Below, piece after piece: positions 1-9,119 of a stretch of DNA of 64,000 nucleotides. The notes beneath the pieces are model-generated. The model made no database searches, was not told where the DNA came from, and was given only the letters and a program-made list of their open reading frames with translations. Where the stretch lies: contig NZ_PQDH01000003.1 of assembly GCF_002964605.1 (NCBI RefSeq), positions 656,796 to 720,795 of the forward strand, given 5' to 3'. Both the position numbers and the translations under genes were made by a program. Numbering within the stretch: the first letter of the stretch is position 1; each line of letters starts with the position of its first letter. This stretch comes from Vallitalea okinawensis. GTDB taxonomy: Bacteria; Bacillota; Clostridia; Lachnospirales; PQDH01.

Positions 1-31
1 ATTATACCTAAGAATATACAGACTTCATAAA

Positions 32-406
32 TTACATATTTAATCCAGTAATCCAAAAGCTTATTGAAGCTAAAATAGATAATGGAGTTGCAAAAAATTT
101 CTCTTTCCTACTTGTTGAAGAAACGTTCATTATTGTATTAATCGTTAAATACACCGCAAAAAATATAACTATATATTTTGTTGTTTTAACAGAGAACCAA
201 AGAGGTATGATATTACCAGCTTGCAATATAATAATAATAGCAAACATTTGAATTATTAAAGAACACCAACATAATATTCTTAGATTTGATGGCAATACCT
301 TGTGTCTACCTCCCATTGTAAATTCTCCCAGAGGAAATCCCAGACCTATTAATAATGTTAATAACGCTACAATACCGAATAATACTGCTCCTAAAATTTG
401 TATCAT
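32..406 (-). CDS. Small integral membrane protein, unknown function
   Basis: A 124-residue, very hydrophobic protein with about four predicted membrane helices (roughly residues 4-25, 42-62, 72-92 and 105-122). A short polar loop with Arg and Lys lies after helix 1. I start it at the ATG at 406, which has a GGGAGAG ribosome binding site a few bases upstream. It is the leftmost gene seen and points the same way as all others. No catalytic motif is visible and I do not recognise the family. The fused, decayed attC-like fragment to its right marks a cassette border. Confidence 0.7.
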   Translation of the reverse strand: MIQILGAVLFGIVALLTLLIGLGFPLGEFTMGGRHKVLPSNLRILCWCSLIIQMFAIIIILQAGNIIPLWFSVKTTKYIVIFFAVYLTINTIMNVSSTSRKEKFFATPLSILASISFWITGLNM

Positions 407-523
407 CAATCTCTCTCCCTTACATGGATTTTAAGTGCCATAAATTTATCTAACATTATGTAAAACCTATAACTAGTGCATTATATTGACTCAAAAGAGG
501 TTCTCTGAAATGATTTATCTTTC

Positions 524-598
524 ATCTAATGTTCCGGATTTACACCATTTCTAAACTGAACCCTATTGAAGTAGTTAATCAGGAAACTTTGATGATAT
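524..598 (-). repeat. Decayed attC site
   Basis: An ATCTAAT box followed by TTCCGGATTT and an AACTGAACCC stretch matches the R' side of the better preserved sites. The far end (GAAACTTTGATGAT) is only a weak match to the R'' side. Confidence 0.5.
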
Positions 599-613
599 TA
601 AAATACCGCAGTT

Positions 614-1192
614 TTATAAATCAATGCTCCAAATTAGCTGTATTTCATTTGGATACTCCTTATAATAATATCTATTAATATTACTTAATTTAGCACCCTG
701 ACTAGCATAAAATTTGCATGCCTTAACATTATTATTCTGTGTCTCAATCTTAAATCTAGTACAGTTCTTACTTCGTGCCCATTCAATACACCTATCAATA
801 ATTCTACTTCCTATACCCATTCTTCTATAGTTTTTATTAATTCTAATATCCCATAAAACAGCTAAATCATCTCTACCTTCTAGCATATTAATATCTTCAG
901 TATTAAACGCAATTATCGCGCCACCTGCTTGTTTGTCTCCATCAAAAACTGACACCACACACCAATTACTCAAGTTAAACTTATCAATAAGTACACTTGG
1001 ATTATCATCTATAGAATCATAATCCTTCGTATAAGGCTCAACATGCTTTTCGACTAGCTTAATTCCACCTAATCCATTGTTTTGCCATTCAAATGTATAT
1101 TCAGAATCAACTATAAATTCAATTGATATATTACTATAATCCTTCAATATTTCTCTAGTAGGCTCTTCAATAACTACCTTAATATCCTTCAT
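614..1192 (-). CDS. GNAT N-acetyltransferase, streptothricin-acetyltransferase-like
   Basis: A 192-residue single-domain GNAT protein. The acetyl-CoA binding loop RRMGIGSR is at residues 123-130. It is followed by KIETQNNNVKACKFY and a C-terminal NEIQLIWS, a pattern I associate with the SatA/streptothricin acetyltransferase group of GNATs. That makes an aminoglycoside-like or amine substrate plausible, but specificity cannot be read from sequence. The start at 1192 has AAAGGAG upstream. It is a single-gene cassette with decayed attC sequence on both sides. The call to GNAT is secure; the SatA-like substrate is inference. Confidence 0.85.
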   Translation of the reverse strand: MKDIKVVIEEPTREILKDYSNISIEFIVDSEYTFEWQNNGLGGIKLVEKHVEPYTKDYDSIDDNPSVLIDKFNLSNWCVVSVFDGDKQAGGAIIAFNTEDINMLEGRDDLAVLWDIRINKNYRRMGIGSRIIDRCIEWARSKNCTRFKIETQNNNVKACKFYASQGAKLSNINRYYYKEYPNEIQLIWSIDL

Positions 1193-1236
1193 TCTACTGT
1201 CTCCTTTGCTTTTCTTGTGATCTCTTTGGCTTTACT

Positions 1237-1280
1237 ACCCTAGCCAGAACTTTATACAGATCTTTTCTTATACGATGTTA
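1237..1280 (-). repeat. attC fragment (R'' half, type A)
   Basis: TAGCCAGAACTTTATACAGATC followed by TCTTATACGATG corresponds to the R'' half of type A sites elsewhere (compare 48653-48689). The R' half is gone. Confidence 0.6.
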
Positions 1281-1358
1281 TACATGGAAGCTACTAATAA
1301 CCTTGAACCCCTTCAGTATGTTTTTATTGACTTAATGTGGGCTTTATAAAGACTGTGA

Positions 1359-2321
1359 CTAATAATTATACTCATAAACTCCCTTTAACATGCAAATTTT
1401 AGTCATTGCTTCGGCAAATAATTTTGGTTGATCAAGCATCATAAAGTGTCCAGCATCTTCTATCATAAAAATTTCTTTATTGGGGGCATTTATTGTATTA
1501 AAATATGATTTTGCTATAGTGTTTGGGGCTTGAAAGTCTCTATCTCCAACAATATAATATACAGGAATTTCATAATTATGTTCGTCATTTAAGCTATGAG
1601 AAAAAAGATATTCGAATAACTGCTTATTATTGCTCATTCCTTTTACAATACTTAGGATATCAGAAACTTGAAAAATAGGACTCTTGAATAGGGTTATTAA
1701 AATAGGAATAAAATCCATACCAATTTTATACTTTCCTTGTAAAATTCTAATCTCTTGAATCTTTTTTATCATTGATTTATCGTATTTGTTTTTAGGATAT
1801 TTCCCGATTTTTTTTAGCTTCCCTAGATCTTTTTTGTTATCTGATTTAATAATAAGCTCCTTTAGCTTTTCATAGCCAACTTTTTCATTCTCTGTCAGAC
1901 TAATTACTTGTCCAGCACCAATGTAATATAATACATCTTCTGGATGTTTCAATACAAATAGAGTTCCTAAGACACTTCCAAAAGAATGACCTAAAATAAC
2001 TACCTTTTCTTTAGTATACTTTTCTTTCAAATATTTTACAACTTGATATAAATCATCTAACAATTCATTTATGGTCGGATAAATATTTTTATTTTTTGAT
2101 AGCGTTTTTCCTGCGCCTCTTTGATCCCAATGAACTACCGTGTATAAGTCTGATATTTCTTCTTGAAATGCATAGGAAAAGGTAGATTCGGACATTCCAG
2201 GTCCACCATGTAAAAACAAAAGTACTGGAAGATCAGAATTCATGTTGCGATAGTACAGTAAAAATTGGTCAATACCATTAATGTTTACATATTCTGTAAG
2301 GTAATCTATTTTCTTTTTCAT
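1359..2321 (-). CDS. Alpha/beta hydrolase, proline-iminopeptidase-like
   Basis: 320 residues. The N-terminal half carries the oxyanion motif LHGGPG at residues 38-42 and WDQRGAGKT at 65-73. The nucleophile elbow GHSFGS has the catalytic Ser at 113. A cap region of about 100 residues follows, then the C-terminal GDRDFQAP (acid) and EDAGHFMML (catalytic His). This is the S33 / alpha-beta hydrolase layout. It is probably a cytosolic esterase or aminopeptidase acting on a small substrate. There is no signal peptide. Start at 2321 (ATG). The neighbouring attC remnants at 1237 and 2399 delimit a single-gene cassette. Confidence 0.85.
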   Translation of the reverse strand: MKKKIDYLTEYVNINGIDQFLLYYRNMNSDLPVLLFLHGGPGMSESTFSYAFQEEISDLYTVVHWDQRGAGKTLSKNKNIYPTINELLDDLYQVVKYLKEKYTKEKVVILGHSFGSVLGTLFVLKHPEDVLYYIGAGQVISLTENEKVGYEKLKELIIKSDNKKDLGKLKKIGKYPKNKYDKSMIKKIQEIRILQGKYKIGMDFIPILITLFKSPIFQVSDILSIVKGMSNNKQLFEYLFSHSLNDEHNYEIPVYYIVGDRDFQAPNTIAKSYFNTINAPNKEIFMIEDAGHFMMLDQPKLFAEAMTKICMLKGVYEYNY

Positions 2322-2398
2322 AATTTTCCCCTGTTATGTAGATATTTTATTGTATCTCTTTTGCTCAGAATTATTTTTTAATCAAGATAATGTAATTA

Positions 2399-2428
2399 AT
2401 CCGTTTAAGTCTATCGTTATACGATGTA
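2399..2428 (-). repeat. attC remnant (R'' end only)
   Basis: ATCGTTATACGATGTA matches the R'' box and the following GATG of complete sites (for example 48679). Nothing of the R' side can be recognised. Confidence 0.45.
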
Positions 2429-2466
2429 TCACCCTACGTAGCCAGAAGCCGATAGGACGTCAGCTC

Positions 2467-3321
2467 TTACCATTTTTCAAAATGTACCTTTTCCTTTTCA
2501 AATCTATAAACAATTTCTTTCTCTTCATCGATATCACCCAAAACCACTAATCCTACTGGCACCATATTTACTGGTAAATCCAATAAGTTTTTCATCGGCT
2601 TCGTAAACTTGGTTATTGGATATAAACCACACCACACTGCGCCTAAATTAAGTCCATGAGCAGCTAAAAGCATGTTTTCAATTGCAGCAGAACAATCTTC
2701 TATTAAAAATCCTATTTGTGATTGTATTTCTTTATCACCACACACTACTATTGCGCAACCTGCTTGAGTTATCATTCTTGCTCTTGGATGAAATACCGAT
2801 ATGCTCTCAAGTGCTTTTTTCTCTCTAACAACTACAAAATCCCATGGTCTCTTATTCTCTGCTGAAGGTGCATAGCATCCTGCCTTTATTATGGTAAATA
2901 TGTCTTCGTCTTTAATCTTTTTTCCAGTAAACTTTCGTATACTTCTTCTTGTGAAAATTGCCTCTAGTACATTCATGATTTCATCCGATTTTCTTTTCTT
3001 CTTAGACATTTCAAAACATCTTACAACATCTTCATGTTCTGTGATGTCTAGCTCTTTTTGTGCCAGAATATTATCTAGCATCATTGATACTTGAATATTG
3101 TCTCCAACTTTTGATCTTGATTCATTTAATAAGGTCTTATTAATTGTCAATATGTATTGACCATTCCCTCTTGGAATTAACGATTTCTTATAACTACAAC
3201 CATTTAGCTCCCCAGAAACTTGTATTTTACCTTTTACGTTGAATACTTTAGAAGCATCAAACGGTAATTCAATATATGTGACCCTATTGGACTTAATAAC
3301 TGCATTGAATATTTGTTCCAT
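2467..3321 (-). CDS. DUF1905-nitroreductase fusion protein
   Basis: 284 residues in two domains. Residues 1-90 form a beta-rich DUF1905-type domain (motifs RVTYIELPFD, VSGELNGCSYKKSL, GQYILTINK). Residues about 118-284 are an FMN-dependent nitroreductase (TRRSIRKFTGKKI at the start, CYAPSAENKRPWDFVVV, then GLNLGAVWCGLYP). Oxygen-insensitive reduction of nitro compounds or quinones is the family role. The DUF1905 part may act as a small-ligand binding domain. Start at 3321 (ATG). No attC is visible between this gene and the next one to the right, so the two may share a cassette. Confidence 0.88.
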   Translation of the reverse strand: MEQIFNAVIKSNRVTYIELPFDASKVFNVKGKIQVSGELNGCSYKKSLIPRGNGQYILTINKTLLNESRSKVGDNIQVSMMLDNILAQKELDITEHEDVVRCFEMSKKKRKSDEIMNVLEAIFTRRSIRKFTGKKIKDEDIFTIIKAGCYAPSAENKRPWDFVVVREKKALESISVFHPRARMITQAGCAIVVCGDKEIQSQIGFLIEDCSAAIENMLLAAHGLNLGAVWCGLYPITKFTKPMKNLLDLPVNMVPVGLVVLGDIDEEKEIVYRFEKEKVHFEKW

Positions 3322-3517
3322 TCTGGACTCCTTTCTATTTCTCCTATTACCAACATACCTTCCTTTAAATCCGCCCAGGACATGCAGAATAAAGTGAGGT
3401 GGTATAGCATCTTTCTAATATTACTTGGTAATCTTTTATGCTCTTGTCTAATAACACCGTTGTCAACAAAATATATCAGCACCTGTTTTTGAATTACATA
3501 ATCAATTTATAAATTAG

Positions 3518-3994
3518 TTACTCCACGATATTTTCTACTTCAATTAATACACGAGTATGGTGGTGACCTGTAAAAGATAAAAATAGCTTTCCTTCAATTT
3601 TAATATGCTTATCTTTATGTAGCTTTACAATATTGATCTCCTCTTCATTATTCAGTACTACTTGTATTTCTGATATCTCAATTATGTATGATCCATAATC
3701 TTCTGTCTCTTCTATAACTACTCTTATTGGATTATCTAGTTGTAAAATAAATGGATATTCTTTTTCATCCTTATCAGGATCCTCTCCGTAACCCGGAGGT
3801 CCGTAGTACATCCTTGTAATAAGCGTCCCTTCAACTTCTGAAATATTTGGTCCAAGTTTATATTCTCTTACATCCTTTAAATCTATTTTAGCTTCATGAA
3901 ATTTATCATTCAATTTTACTATCTTGTATGCACTAAAAATACTTGTACATAGCAGAAAAAGTACTATAAGTAAATATAGTCTCTTTGATATCAC
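3518..3994 (-). CDS. DUF4431-family membrane-anchored protein
   Basis: 158 residues with a single N-terminal hydrophobic segment (about residues 6-22) that anchors or exports the protein. The rest is a beta-rich extracytoplasmic domain with EGTLITRMYYGPPGYGE near residue 55, PFILQLDNPI, and FTGHHHTRVLI near the C-terminus. These match the DUF4431 family as I know it. Its function is unknown. The His triplet suggests metal or polar ligand binding, but that is inference. The sequence between 3322 and 3517 holds no clear attC. Confidence 0.75.
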   Translation of the reverse strand: MISKRLYLLIVLFLLCTSIFSAYKIVKLNDKFHEAKIDLKDVREYKLGPNISEVEGTLITRMYYGPPGYGEDPDKDEKEYPFILQLDNPIRVVIEETEDYGSYIIEISEIQVVLNNEEEINIVKLHKDKHIKIEGKLFLSFTGHHHTRVLIEVENIVE

Positions 3995-4108
3995 GCTAAT
4001 CCCTCCAACACTATTTTTACGCTGAATTTACACCCCAATATTGTATATCAATTTATTAGCTTTACATACTATACAGCAAACCAAAATCTATTGATTTATT
4101 CAACAAAG

Positions 4109-4184
4109 TTCTTCTTAGTAGGTGGTGCTAACACCTGGGAAGAGATGTACGTAGCCGAACGGAAATATATTGTACTATCATTTA
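4109..4184 (-). repeat. attC fragment (R'' half, type B)
   Basis: GGTGGTGCTAACACC tip, then AGATGTACGTAGCC and GAACGGAAATATATTGTA, are the right half of a type B site. The R'' box has decayed to GTACTAT and the R' half is missing. Confidence 0.65.
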
Positions 4185-4204
4185 CTGTGGTGTAATTAAT
4201 GTTC

Positions 4205-5197
4205 TCATTCTTCATGCTTTAAATATCTATCTAACCATCCATATGATAAATCTCTAGCATACTTAGGATAAGAATGGTTATTTCCGTGCAATAAATAGCT
4301 AAAATTTGTTTCGCAATTATGTAGTTTATAAACATTAAATAACATCTTTCCTACATCCGCCAGAAATTCTTGATTACCATATGCACCATCATAATACGAT
4401 GAAATATTTAGCCACGGGCATGGACAAATTAAGGCTGCTACTTCATGAAAATCAAATGGTAATTCCACATTATTATCTAGATAATTCTTCATTAATGGCA
4501 TGAAATTATATGTTTCATCTACCCATTCCATAACCGTTTCTTCTTCACTTAAAATAGAAAAACCACAGTTGCTAACTCCAACCTTAACTCTATCATCGAA
4601 TGCTAATGATAACATGGAATTGTGCCCACCTAAAGAATGACCAATAACTCCTACATTATTTTCATCAACATAATCAAGTTTCATCAAAATATCTACAGCT
4701 GAGAATGAATCTTCAATGTTTTTACCTATCATTGACCATTTTGGATATTCATCATAAAATAACTTAGAGTCAAAAATATTATCACCATATATTCTTTCTC
4801 CTGCAGTTAAATAATCTGGTATTAATACTACATATCCTCTTAAAGCTAATTCGTGTCCAATAAACAGCTCCTCGTCTCCTCCAATTCCAGCAGGCTCATT
4901 TTTACCATAATCCGTTTCCTGAAACTGATGCATAGCTAAAATTGCTGGATTTTTCTTAGCAAGTTTTTTAGGTACCAGTAAATATGCATACACTTTATCA
5001 TTCTTACCAACAATATATTCAATTTTTAATCTATCGTATTCTAACAATTTTTCTTCTTTAAGCACTTTCATATCTCTAGTATTTCTTTCGAATGGAGGAA
5101 AACCTATTATTTCATAAAACCTCTTTTTTATATCTTTTCTCCTAACCTTCCAGTCCTCAATGCTATATGAGTTATTTAATAATGGTTTGATTGACAT
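4205..5197 (-). CDS. Alpha/beta hydrolase, acetyl-xylan-esterase / dienelactone-hydrolase type
   Basis: 330 residues from the ATG at 5197, chosen because GGAGG lies eight bases upstream; an in-frame ATG at 5221 has no such site. Motifs: AMHQFQETDYGKNEPAG (residues 88-104), LIPDYLTAGER, the nucleophile elbow GHSLGGHNSM with Ser188, and a C-terminal LLHGNNHSYP carrying the likely catalytic His. The arrangement fits large-substrate esterases of the DLH/AXE group. It is cytosolic with no signal peptide. Only about 70 bases separate it from the kinase-like gene to the right, with at most a trace of an attC (ACATAACG at 5252). Confidence 0.82.
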   Translation of the reverse strand: MSIKPLLNNSYSIEDWKVRRKDIKKRFYEIIGFPPFERNTRDMKVLKEEKLLEYDRLKIEYIVGKNDKVYAYLLVPKKLAKKNPAILAMHQFQETDYGKNEPAGIGGDEELFIGHELALRGYVVLIPDYLTAGERIYGDNIFDSKLFYDEYPKWSMIGKNIEDSFSAVDILMKLDYVDENNVGVIGHSLGGHNSMLSLAFDDRVKVGVSNCGFSILSEEETVMEWVDETYNFMPLMKNYLDNNVELPFDFHEVAALICPCPWLNISSYYDGAYGNQEFLADVGKMLFNVYKLHNCETNFSYLLHGNNHSYPKYARDLSYGWLDRYLKHEE

Positions 5198-5264
5198 TAT
5201 GTATTTCCTCCCTTTTTGCATACCATTGCATATATTTAGTCTTTATCTGTTACATAACGATAAA

Positions 5265-6230
5265 TTAGCAACATAATAACGAATCTATCTCAAACCAGAG
5301 TTCTGTTAACCAAAGTATTTCATCTCTGAAACGCACTGCTTTTCCTCTATTTTCTCTAAAATATTCAGGTTGTATCCACCACGGTACTTCAATACACCAT
5401 GTAAGCCGCAAAGCGTCTGCTATATTAGGCAACGTCAGCATTAAATGCTGGGAATAACCATCAAGAAAAGCAGATATTTTTTCGATATTCATTCTATTAT
5501 CTTCCAATGCAAACGATAGTATTGCTCTTCCTATATCATGCCAAATATAGCTGTAATGGTTGCGGTCGAAATCAATGATAGCAGATACGCAATCTACATT
5601 AAATAAGATATTATCAGATGTAAAATCTTCATGAGCAATCCCTTTGGGCAGTCTATCAAAAAAATCATTTGTAAGTTGTTTCAAAATAGGCTCTTGCGTA
5701 AGCACAGCTTTTTGGTATTCATTGGGGGTGCTTGATGAACAATCCTTCATACAGACATGAAAGTTAGCCCATAGCGTATCTATTACTTGTTTGTTATTAA
5801 TGGGAAACCCTTTAACGGAAAGCATTGGTAGTAGTGAAAAAGCTTTATGCATCATTCCACAGGCACTACCAAGACTATGCATTTGCATTATCGTTATTGT
5901 GTTAGGGCTTTCAACCTTTCCCGAGTCAAAATCCATAACCATATAAGCTGTTTCATTATCCAACAGACGGATGGCGTGACCTCCATACTGCCAAATAGCT
6001 GGACAGGGAATTCCATTTTTTTTAAGAATAATCTGTCGTTGCAATGCAGACTCAACTAGTTTCAATTTATCTCTGCTAAATCGCTTATTGCTGAATTGTT
6101 TAACCAGCAAATCGCATTTCTCAGTGGAAACTTTCCATTTCTTATTTAACCATCCTCCTGTTACTGGATTAATATGATTACAAGTTAACCCAAAACGATC
6201 TTTTAAATCAGCGATGATACTATCCTCCAT
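5265..6230 (-). CDS. Aminoglycoside-phosphotransferase-family kinase
   Basis: 321 residues with the eukaryotic-like kinase fold of APH and homoserine kinase II proteins. Visible motifs are WLNKKWKVS and LLVKQF in the N-lobe, the catalytic loop HEDFTSDN (His200, Asp202, Asn207), and the metal-binding IIDFD (Asp220, Asp222) followed by DIGRAI. It should transfer phosphate from ATP or GTP to a small hydroxylated compound. An antibiotic target is possible but not shown. Start ATG at 6230, in a CTCC-rich leader. It is a cassette gene with poorly preserved borders. Confidence 0.83.
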   Translation of the reverse strand: MEDSIIADLKDRFGLTCNHINPVTGGWLNKKWKVSTEKCDLLVKQFSNKRFSRDKLKLVESALQRQIILKKNGIPCPAIWQYGGHAIRLLDNETAYMVMDFDSGKVESPNTITIMQMHSLGSACGMMHKAFSLLPMLSVKGFPINNKQVIDTLWANFHVCMKDCSSSTPNEYQKAVLTQEPILKQLTNDFFDRLPKGIAHEDFTSDNILFNVDCVSAIIDFDRNHYSYIWHDIGRAILSFALEDNRMNIEKISAFLDGYSQHLMLTLPNIADALRLTWCIEVPWWIQPEYFRENRGKAVRFRDEILWLTELWFEIDSLLCC

Positions 6231-6351
6231 ACAATAGCCTCCTGATCATATATAAATAATCTTTAGTACACATAATTTTTATGACCCTTAATATCTCGTA
6301 AACTACTCTTGTTCCCAACAATACCCCTTGCATATTATATTTCCAGTATTA

Positions 6352-6978
6352 TTAGTACATTGCGATTGCTCTGATAATACTAGCCTCTGCTCTTATTTTT
6401 AATGGTAATGCAACCACTTCAAACCTTGATACATTTAATAACTTATCAAGATTTGTAAGGTTTTCAATGATAAAAATATCATTTTCAAATAATTGCTTAT
6501 GTACTTCAAATGGATAGTTATCAGGCTTTGGCATATCCATACCCAGTATCTTAATCTTTTTATTTATAAAGAAATCTGTTAACGTCTTATCTACAATAGG
6601 ATGATTATTAAAATTATCATAATACTCACTAGTCCCATACCATTGACTAAATCCAGTGTATAATAGTACAATATCGCCATGCTTCACTAACTCATCATAT
6701 TCATCCTTATACGTTATCAGATTTTGATTCCTCACATCTAAAAGACAGCCATTTCCAATAAAATTATAAAGTTCAAAGGCTCCAATAAAAGTATTACTCT
6801 CCAAGAAATGTCTTGGGGCATCAATATGTGTTCCTGCATGCATACCTGTTTCTAGTCTAGAATTATAGTACCCATCTCTGCTTAGTATCTTATCTTCATA
6901 AACTTTCACATCACCATCATATGGATGTGTAAACATACCATTCTTAATATCATGTGTTAAATCTATTATAGTTTTCAT
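6352..6978 (-). CDS. Cyclase-family metal-dependent hydrolase (kynurenine-formamidase-like)
   Basis: 208 residues. The zinc-binding signature HAGTHIDAPRHF is at residues 47-58. It is preceded by DLTHDI and PYDGD and followed by VLLYTGF and LGMDMPKPDN, all typical of the PF04199 cyclase family, which hydrolyses formamides or lactams. Full family length, no signal peptide. Its true substrate is unknown. Only 58 bases separate it from the lipoprotein gene to the left, without attC, so the two may be a two-gene cassette or the attC may be lost. Confidence 0.85.
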   Translation of the reverse strand: MKTIIDLTHDIKNGMFTHPYDGDVKVYEDKILSRDGYYNSRLETGMHAGTHIDAPRHFLESNTFIGAFELYNFIGNGCLLDVRNQNLITYKDEYDELVKHGDIVLLYTGFSQWYGTSEYYDNFNNHPIVDKTLTDFFINKKIKILGMDMPKPDNYPFEVHKQLFENDIFIIENLTNLDKLLNVSRFEVVALPLKIRAEASIIRAIAMY

Positions 6979-7036
6979 AATATATCATCGTTCCTCTGTT
7001 TTGGAGACTCATACATGGTCTACGTACTCGCCGTGC

Positions 7037-7813
7037 TTAATATTCTTTTTCGTATAATTCAAGACTAAAATTTTCAAGGTCTATCAACTCTTTAGTATCC
7101 ATTTTACCTTTTTTAGTGACTAACTTACCGTCCTCGAGTTCATTAATTATGTAATCACCTGTTAGTAGGTTATAATCTTCATTTATATCTTCCATATTAC
7201 CGTTAACATTTATTAATCCTCCTTCTGTTGCACCAATTAAATACCACCCATTATCTTCAAATCGAAATCTGAATCTATAGTACCATTTTTCAGATGATCC
7301 TCCAAAAAACTTTAACAGTATAGAACCTCTGTCAATTGAAATACCCTCAAATGGATCTCCAAAAGTTCCACCTTCATTAGATAATAAAATTGCCTTATCA
7401 GCTCTTATTGATAACTCATACGTACCGTCAGAATTGCCAAATGCTATTAGCAAATCTCTATCTTGAGCATGATCTTCTATAGCGTTATTTTGAATTACTA
7501 TAGCTTTGTCATTTATTCCATCCTTATTTAAATCTCCTTCAACCTCTGCTAACTCTCCCATATTGTTTTTCGCAATACTCCAACCTTCAGGAATAAATGA
7601 TAAAGTGTTCTCTACACTAGAAAGCATCTCAACATTACTTTTACCTTCTATAAGGTTTTCAGTTACTGCGATTTCCTGATGACTCTTGTTACTTGTATCA
7701 ATATCAACCAAGACCTGCATTTCATCTTGTATTTTCCCATTATCATTTTTTACACCACATCCTGCACTACAGATTATGCAAAAAAGTGTACCTACTAAAA
7801 AAATCTTCTTCAT
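7037..7813 (-). CDS. Lipoprotein with VCBS/FG-GAP-like calcium motif
   Basis: 258 residues. It has a signal peptide with lipobox SAGC and lipidated Cys19. The mature part contains EGDLNKDGINDKAIVIQ near residue 95, a DxNxDGxxD calcium loop of the FG-GAP/dockerin kind. A beta-rich C-terminal half follows with WYYRFRFRFEDNGWYLIGA, a layout common in secreted clostridial proteins that report vitality or binding, and whose function is unknown. It acts on the outer face of the membrane. The ATG at 7813 has a G-rich leader. No attC is evident in the flanking 80 bases on the right. Confidence 0.75.
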   Translation of the reverse strand: MKKIFLVGTLFCIICSAGCGVKNDNGKIQDEMQVLVDIDTSNKSHQEIAVTENLIEGKSNVEMLSSVENTLSFIPEGWSIAKNNMGELAEVEGDLNKDGINDKAIVIQNNAIEDHAQDRDLLIAFGNSDGTYELSIRADKAILLSNEGGTFGDPFEGISIDRGSILLKFFGGSSEKWYYRFRFRFEDNGWYLIGATEGGLINVNGNMEDINEDYNLLTGDYIINELEDGKLVTKKGKMDTKELIDLENFSLELYEKEY

Positions 7814-7892
7814 TATTACTCATCCCCGCATAGTAGAATTCCTAGAAAACTTTTACACCCCCACGCTCATCCCTAAATAATCTCCTTTTCTA

Positions 7893-8441
7893 TTACACTT
7901 TAAGACTTAACCATTTTTCTTTGGTTAATTTATAGAAATGCTTCATAAGGTTTTCACCTTTTTTTTCAAAGAACTCTTCTTTAGTATTGTACAATTCATA
8001 ACCTACCGATTCTAAGGACTTACAAGAATTTATATTGTCCTTTAAGGCATCAGCTATGAGCATGTCTACACCTAACGTATCAAAAGCATAGTGATACATA
8101 AGTTGTCGTGCTTCTTTCATATGTCCTTTTCTCCAGTAATTAGAATGGAGTCTTTGAGAATCTCCAGCTACTAATTCTCCATTATGTACTTCTGGAAAAG
8201 ACAGCCTCATCATGCCAATGACCTTATTACTTGCTTTTTCTTCAATCATCCATACATTGAGTACCTTTTCATATACTCTTAATAACGCTTCAATTTCATC
8301 TACTGTCTTTGGAACAGTGTTGCCAGTCCAATTATGCATCTTTTCATCTAAAGAGACGTCATAATAGTTATACTTATCCTTTTCAATTTCCATAGGACGC
8401 AATCGTATGATGTGCCCTTCTAATATAGGTAGTTTTGCCAT
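7893..8441 (-). CDS. GNAT N-acetyltransferase, RimJ/RimL type
   Basis: 182 residues. It opens with the RimJ/RimL-like LEGHIIRLRPME. The central beta-strand is KVIGMMRLSF. The cofactor segment SNYWRKGHMKEARQ lacks the canonical Q/RxxGxG/A glycine pair. It ends with DNINSCKSLESVGYEL, the usual C-terminal beta-alpha motif. Probably acetylates a small amine or a protein N-terminus. ATG at 8441 with GAGGTGA close upstream. A short R'' remnant lies 80 bases to the right. Confidence 0.8.
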   Translation of the reverse strand: MAKLPILEGHIIRLRPMEIEKDKYNYYDVSLDEKMHNWTGNTVPKTVDEIEALLRVYEKVLNVWMIEEKASNKVIGMMRLSFPEVHNGELVAGDSQRLHSNYWRKGHMKEARQLMYHYAFDTLGVDMLIADALKDNINSCKSLESVGYELYNTKEEFFEKKGENLMKHFYKLTKEKWLSLKV

Positions 8442-8518
8442 TTTATCACCTCATATAAGTATAATAATAAACAGGATATCGATTTGATTACAAATCAGCC
8501 CATGGATAAACAACAATT

Positions 8519-8535
8519 ATCATTGTTATATGCTG
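8519..8535 (-). repeat. Possible attC remnant (R'' box)
   Basis: ATTGTTATATGCTG resembles the ATTGTTATATGATG right end of other sites. Only this end is left, so the call rests on context. Confidence 0.35.
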
Positions 8536-8577
8536 TAAGACTACAGCCCAATAGAATTACATTCACAATCTTTAAAA

Positions 8578-9075
8578 CTAACTAATCCAAGTCATTTTAC
8601 TATTTATTAACTTCCATTTATTAATTCCAACATAAGATACCGTTGATTTAAAGCCAATAGCCCCTAATCCTGATTTGAATTTAGATCCTTCTAAATAAAC
8701 GTTAGAGAAAATTATTCTTGAGCTTTCAATTGATAAAAGAACTCCATCAATTGAACTATCTTTATTCACAAGACCTTCAGCCTTCAATTCCTCATAACTT
8801 GCTTCAATTACATCCACATTATACTTGTTTTCAAAATAAGTAAAAATTCTAGTCTTATCTTTTAGAGTCATTTCTTTTAATGAATTAGAATCAATCGCTA
8901 TATATTTCATTTCATGATTAAGTGCTGGGTCAATATCCATTGCAGAGTCTAATGCAATTCGATATATATCCCACATATCTCTGTCAGCCTCAACATAAAC
9001 ATGTGCTGAAAATACTCCTACCAAAAGTATAATACAAGTAAATAATATTAATATAATACCTTTCTTTCTATTCAT
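8578..9075 (-). CDS. Secreted or membrane-anchored hypothetical protein
   Basis: 165 residues with one N-terminal membrane segment (about 6-26) and no lipobox Cys at the right place. The mature part has ALNHEMKYIAIDSNSL, TYFENKYNVDVIEASYEEL and SKFKSGLGAIGFKSTV. I recall this pattern from uncharacterised proteins of Bacillus and Clostridium. Its function is unknown. It is followed after 44 bases by another small membrane gene on its right, with no attC between. The pair may have travelled as one cassette. Confidence 0.7.
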   Translation of the reverse strand: MNRKKGIILILFTCIILLVGVFSAHVYVEADRDMWDIYRIALDSAMDIDPALNHEMKYIAIDSNSLKEMTLKDKTRIFTYFENKYNVDVIEASYEELKAEGLVNKDSSIDGVLLSIESSRIIFSNVYLEGSKFKSGLGAIGFKSTVSYVGINKWKLINSKMTWIS

Positions 9076-9119
9076 CTGTGTTCCTCCTAAAAAATAACAC
9101 TGTCAAATAGTTACTTTAG

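Noticed and set aside
3234..3482. Minus-strand open frame of 82 codons between the nitroreductase and DUF4431 genes
   Set aside because: It overlaps the nitroreductase start in another frame, has no ribosome binding site and no family-like motif.
5222..5264. TACATAACGATAAAT as an attC site between the esterase and kinase genes
   Set aside because: Only the R' box heptamer is present, with no arm or second box; chance occurrence cannot be excluded.
6231..6351. TTTTTATGACCCTTAA near 6276 as an attC fragment
   Set aside because: Only a short match to the ATGACCCTCG part of type A, with no boxes.
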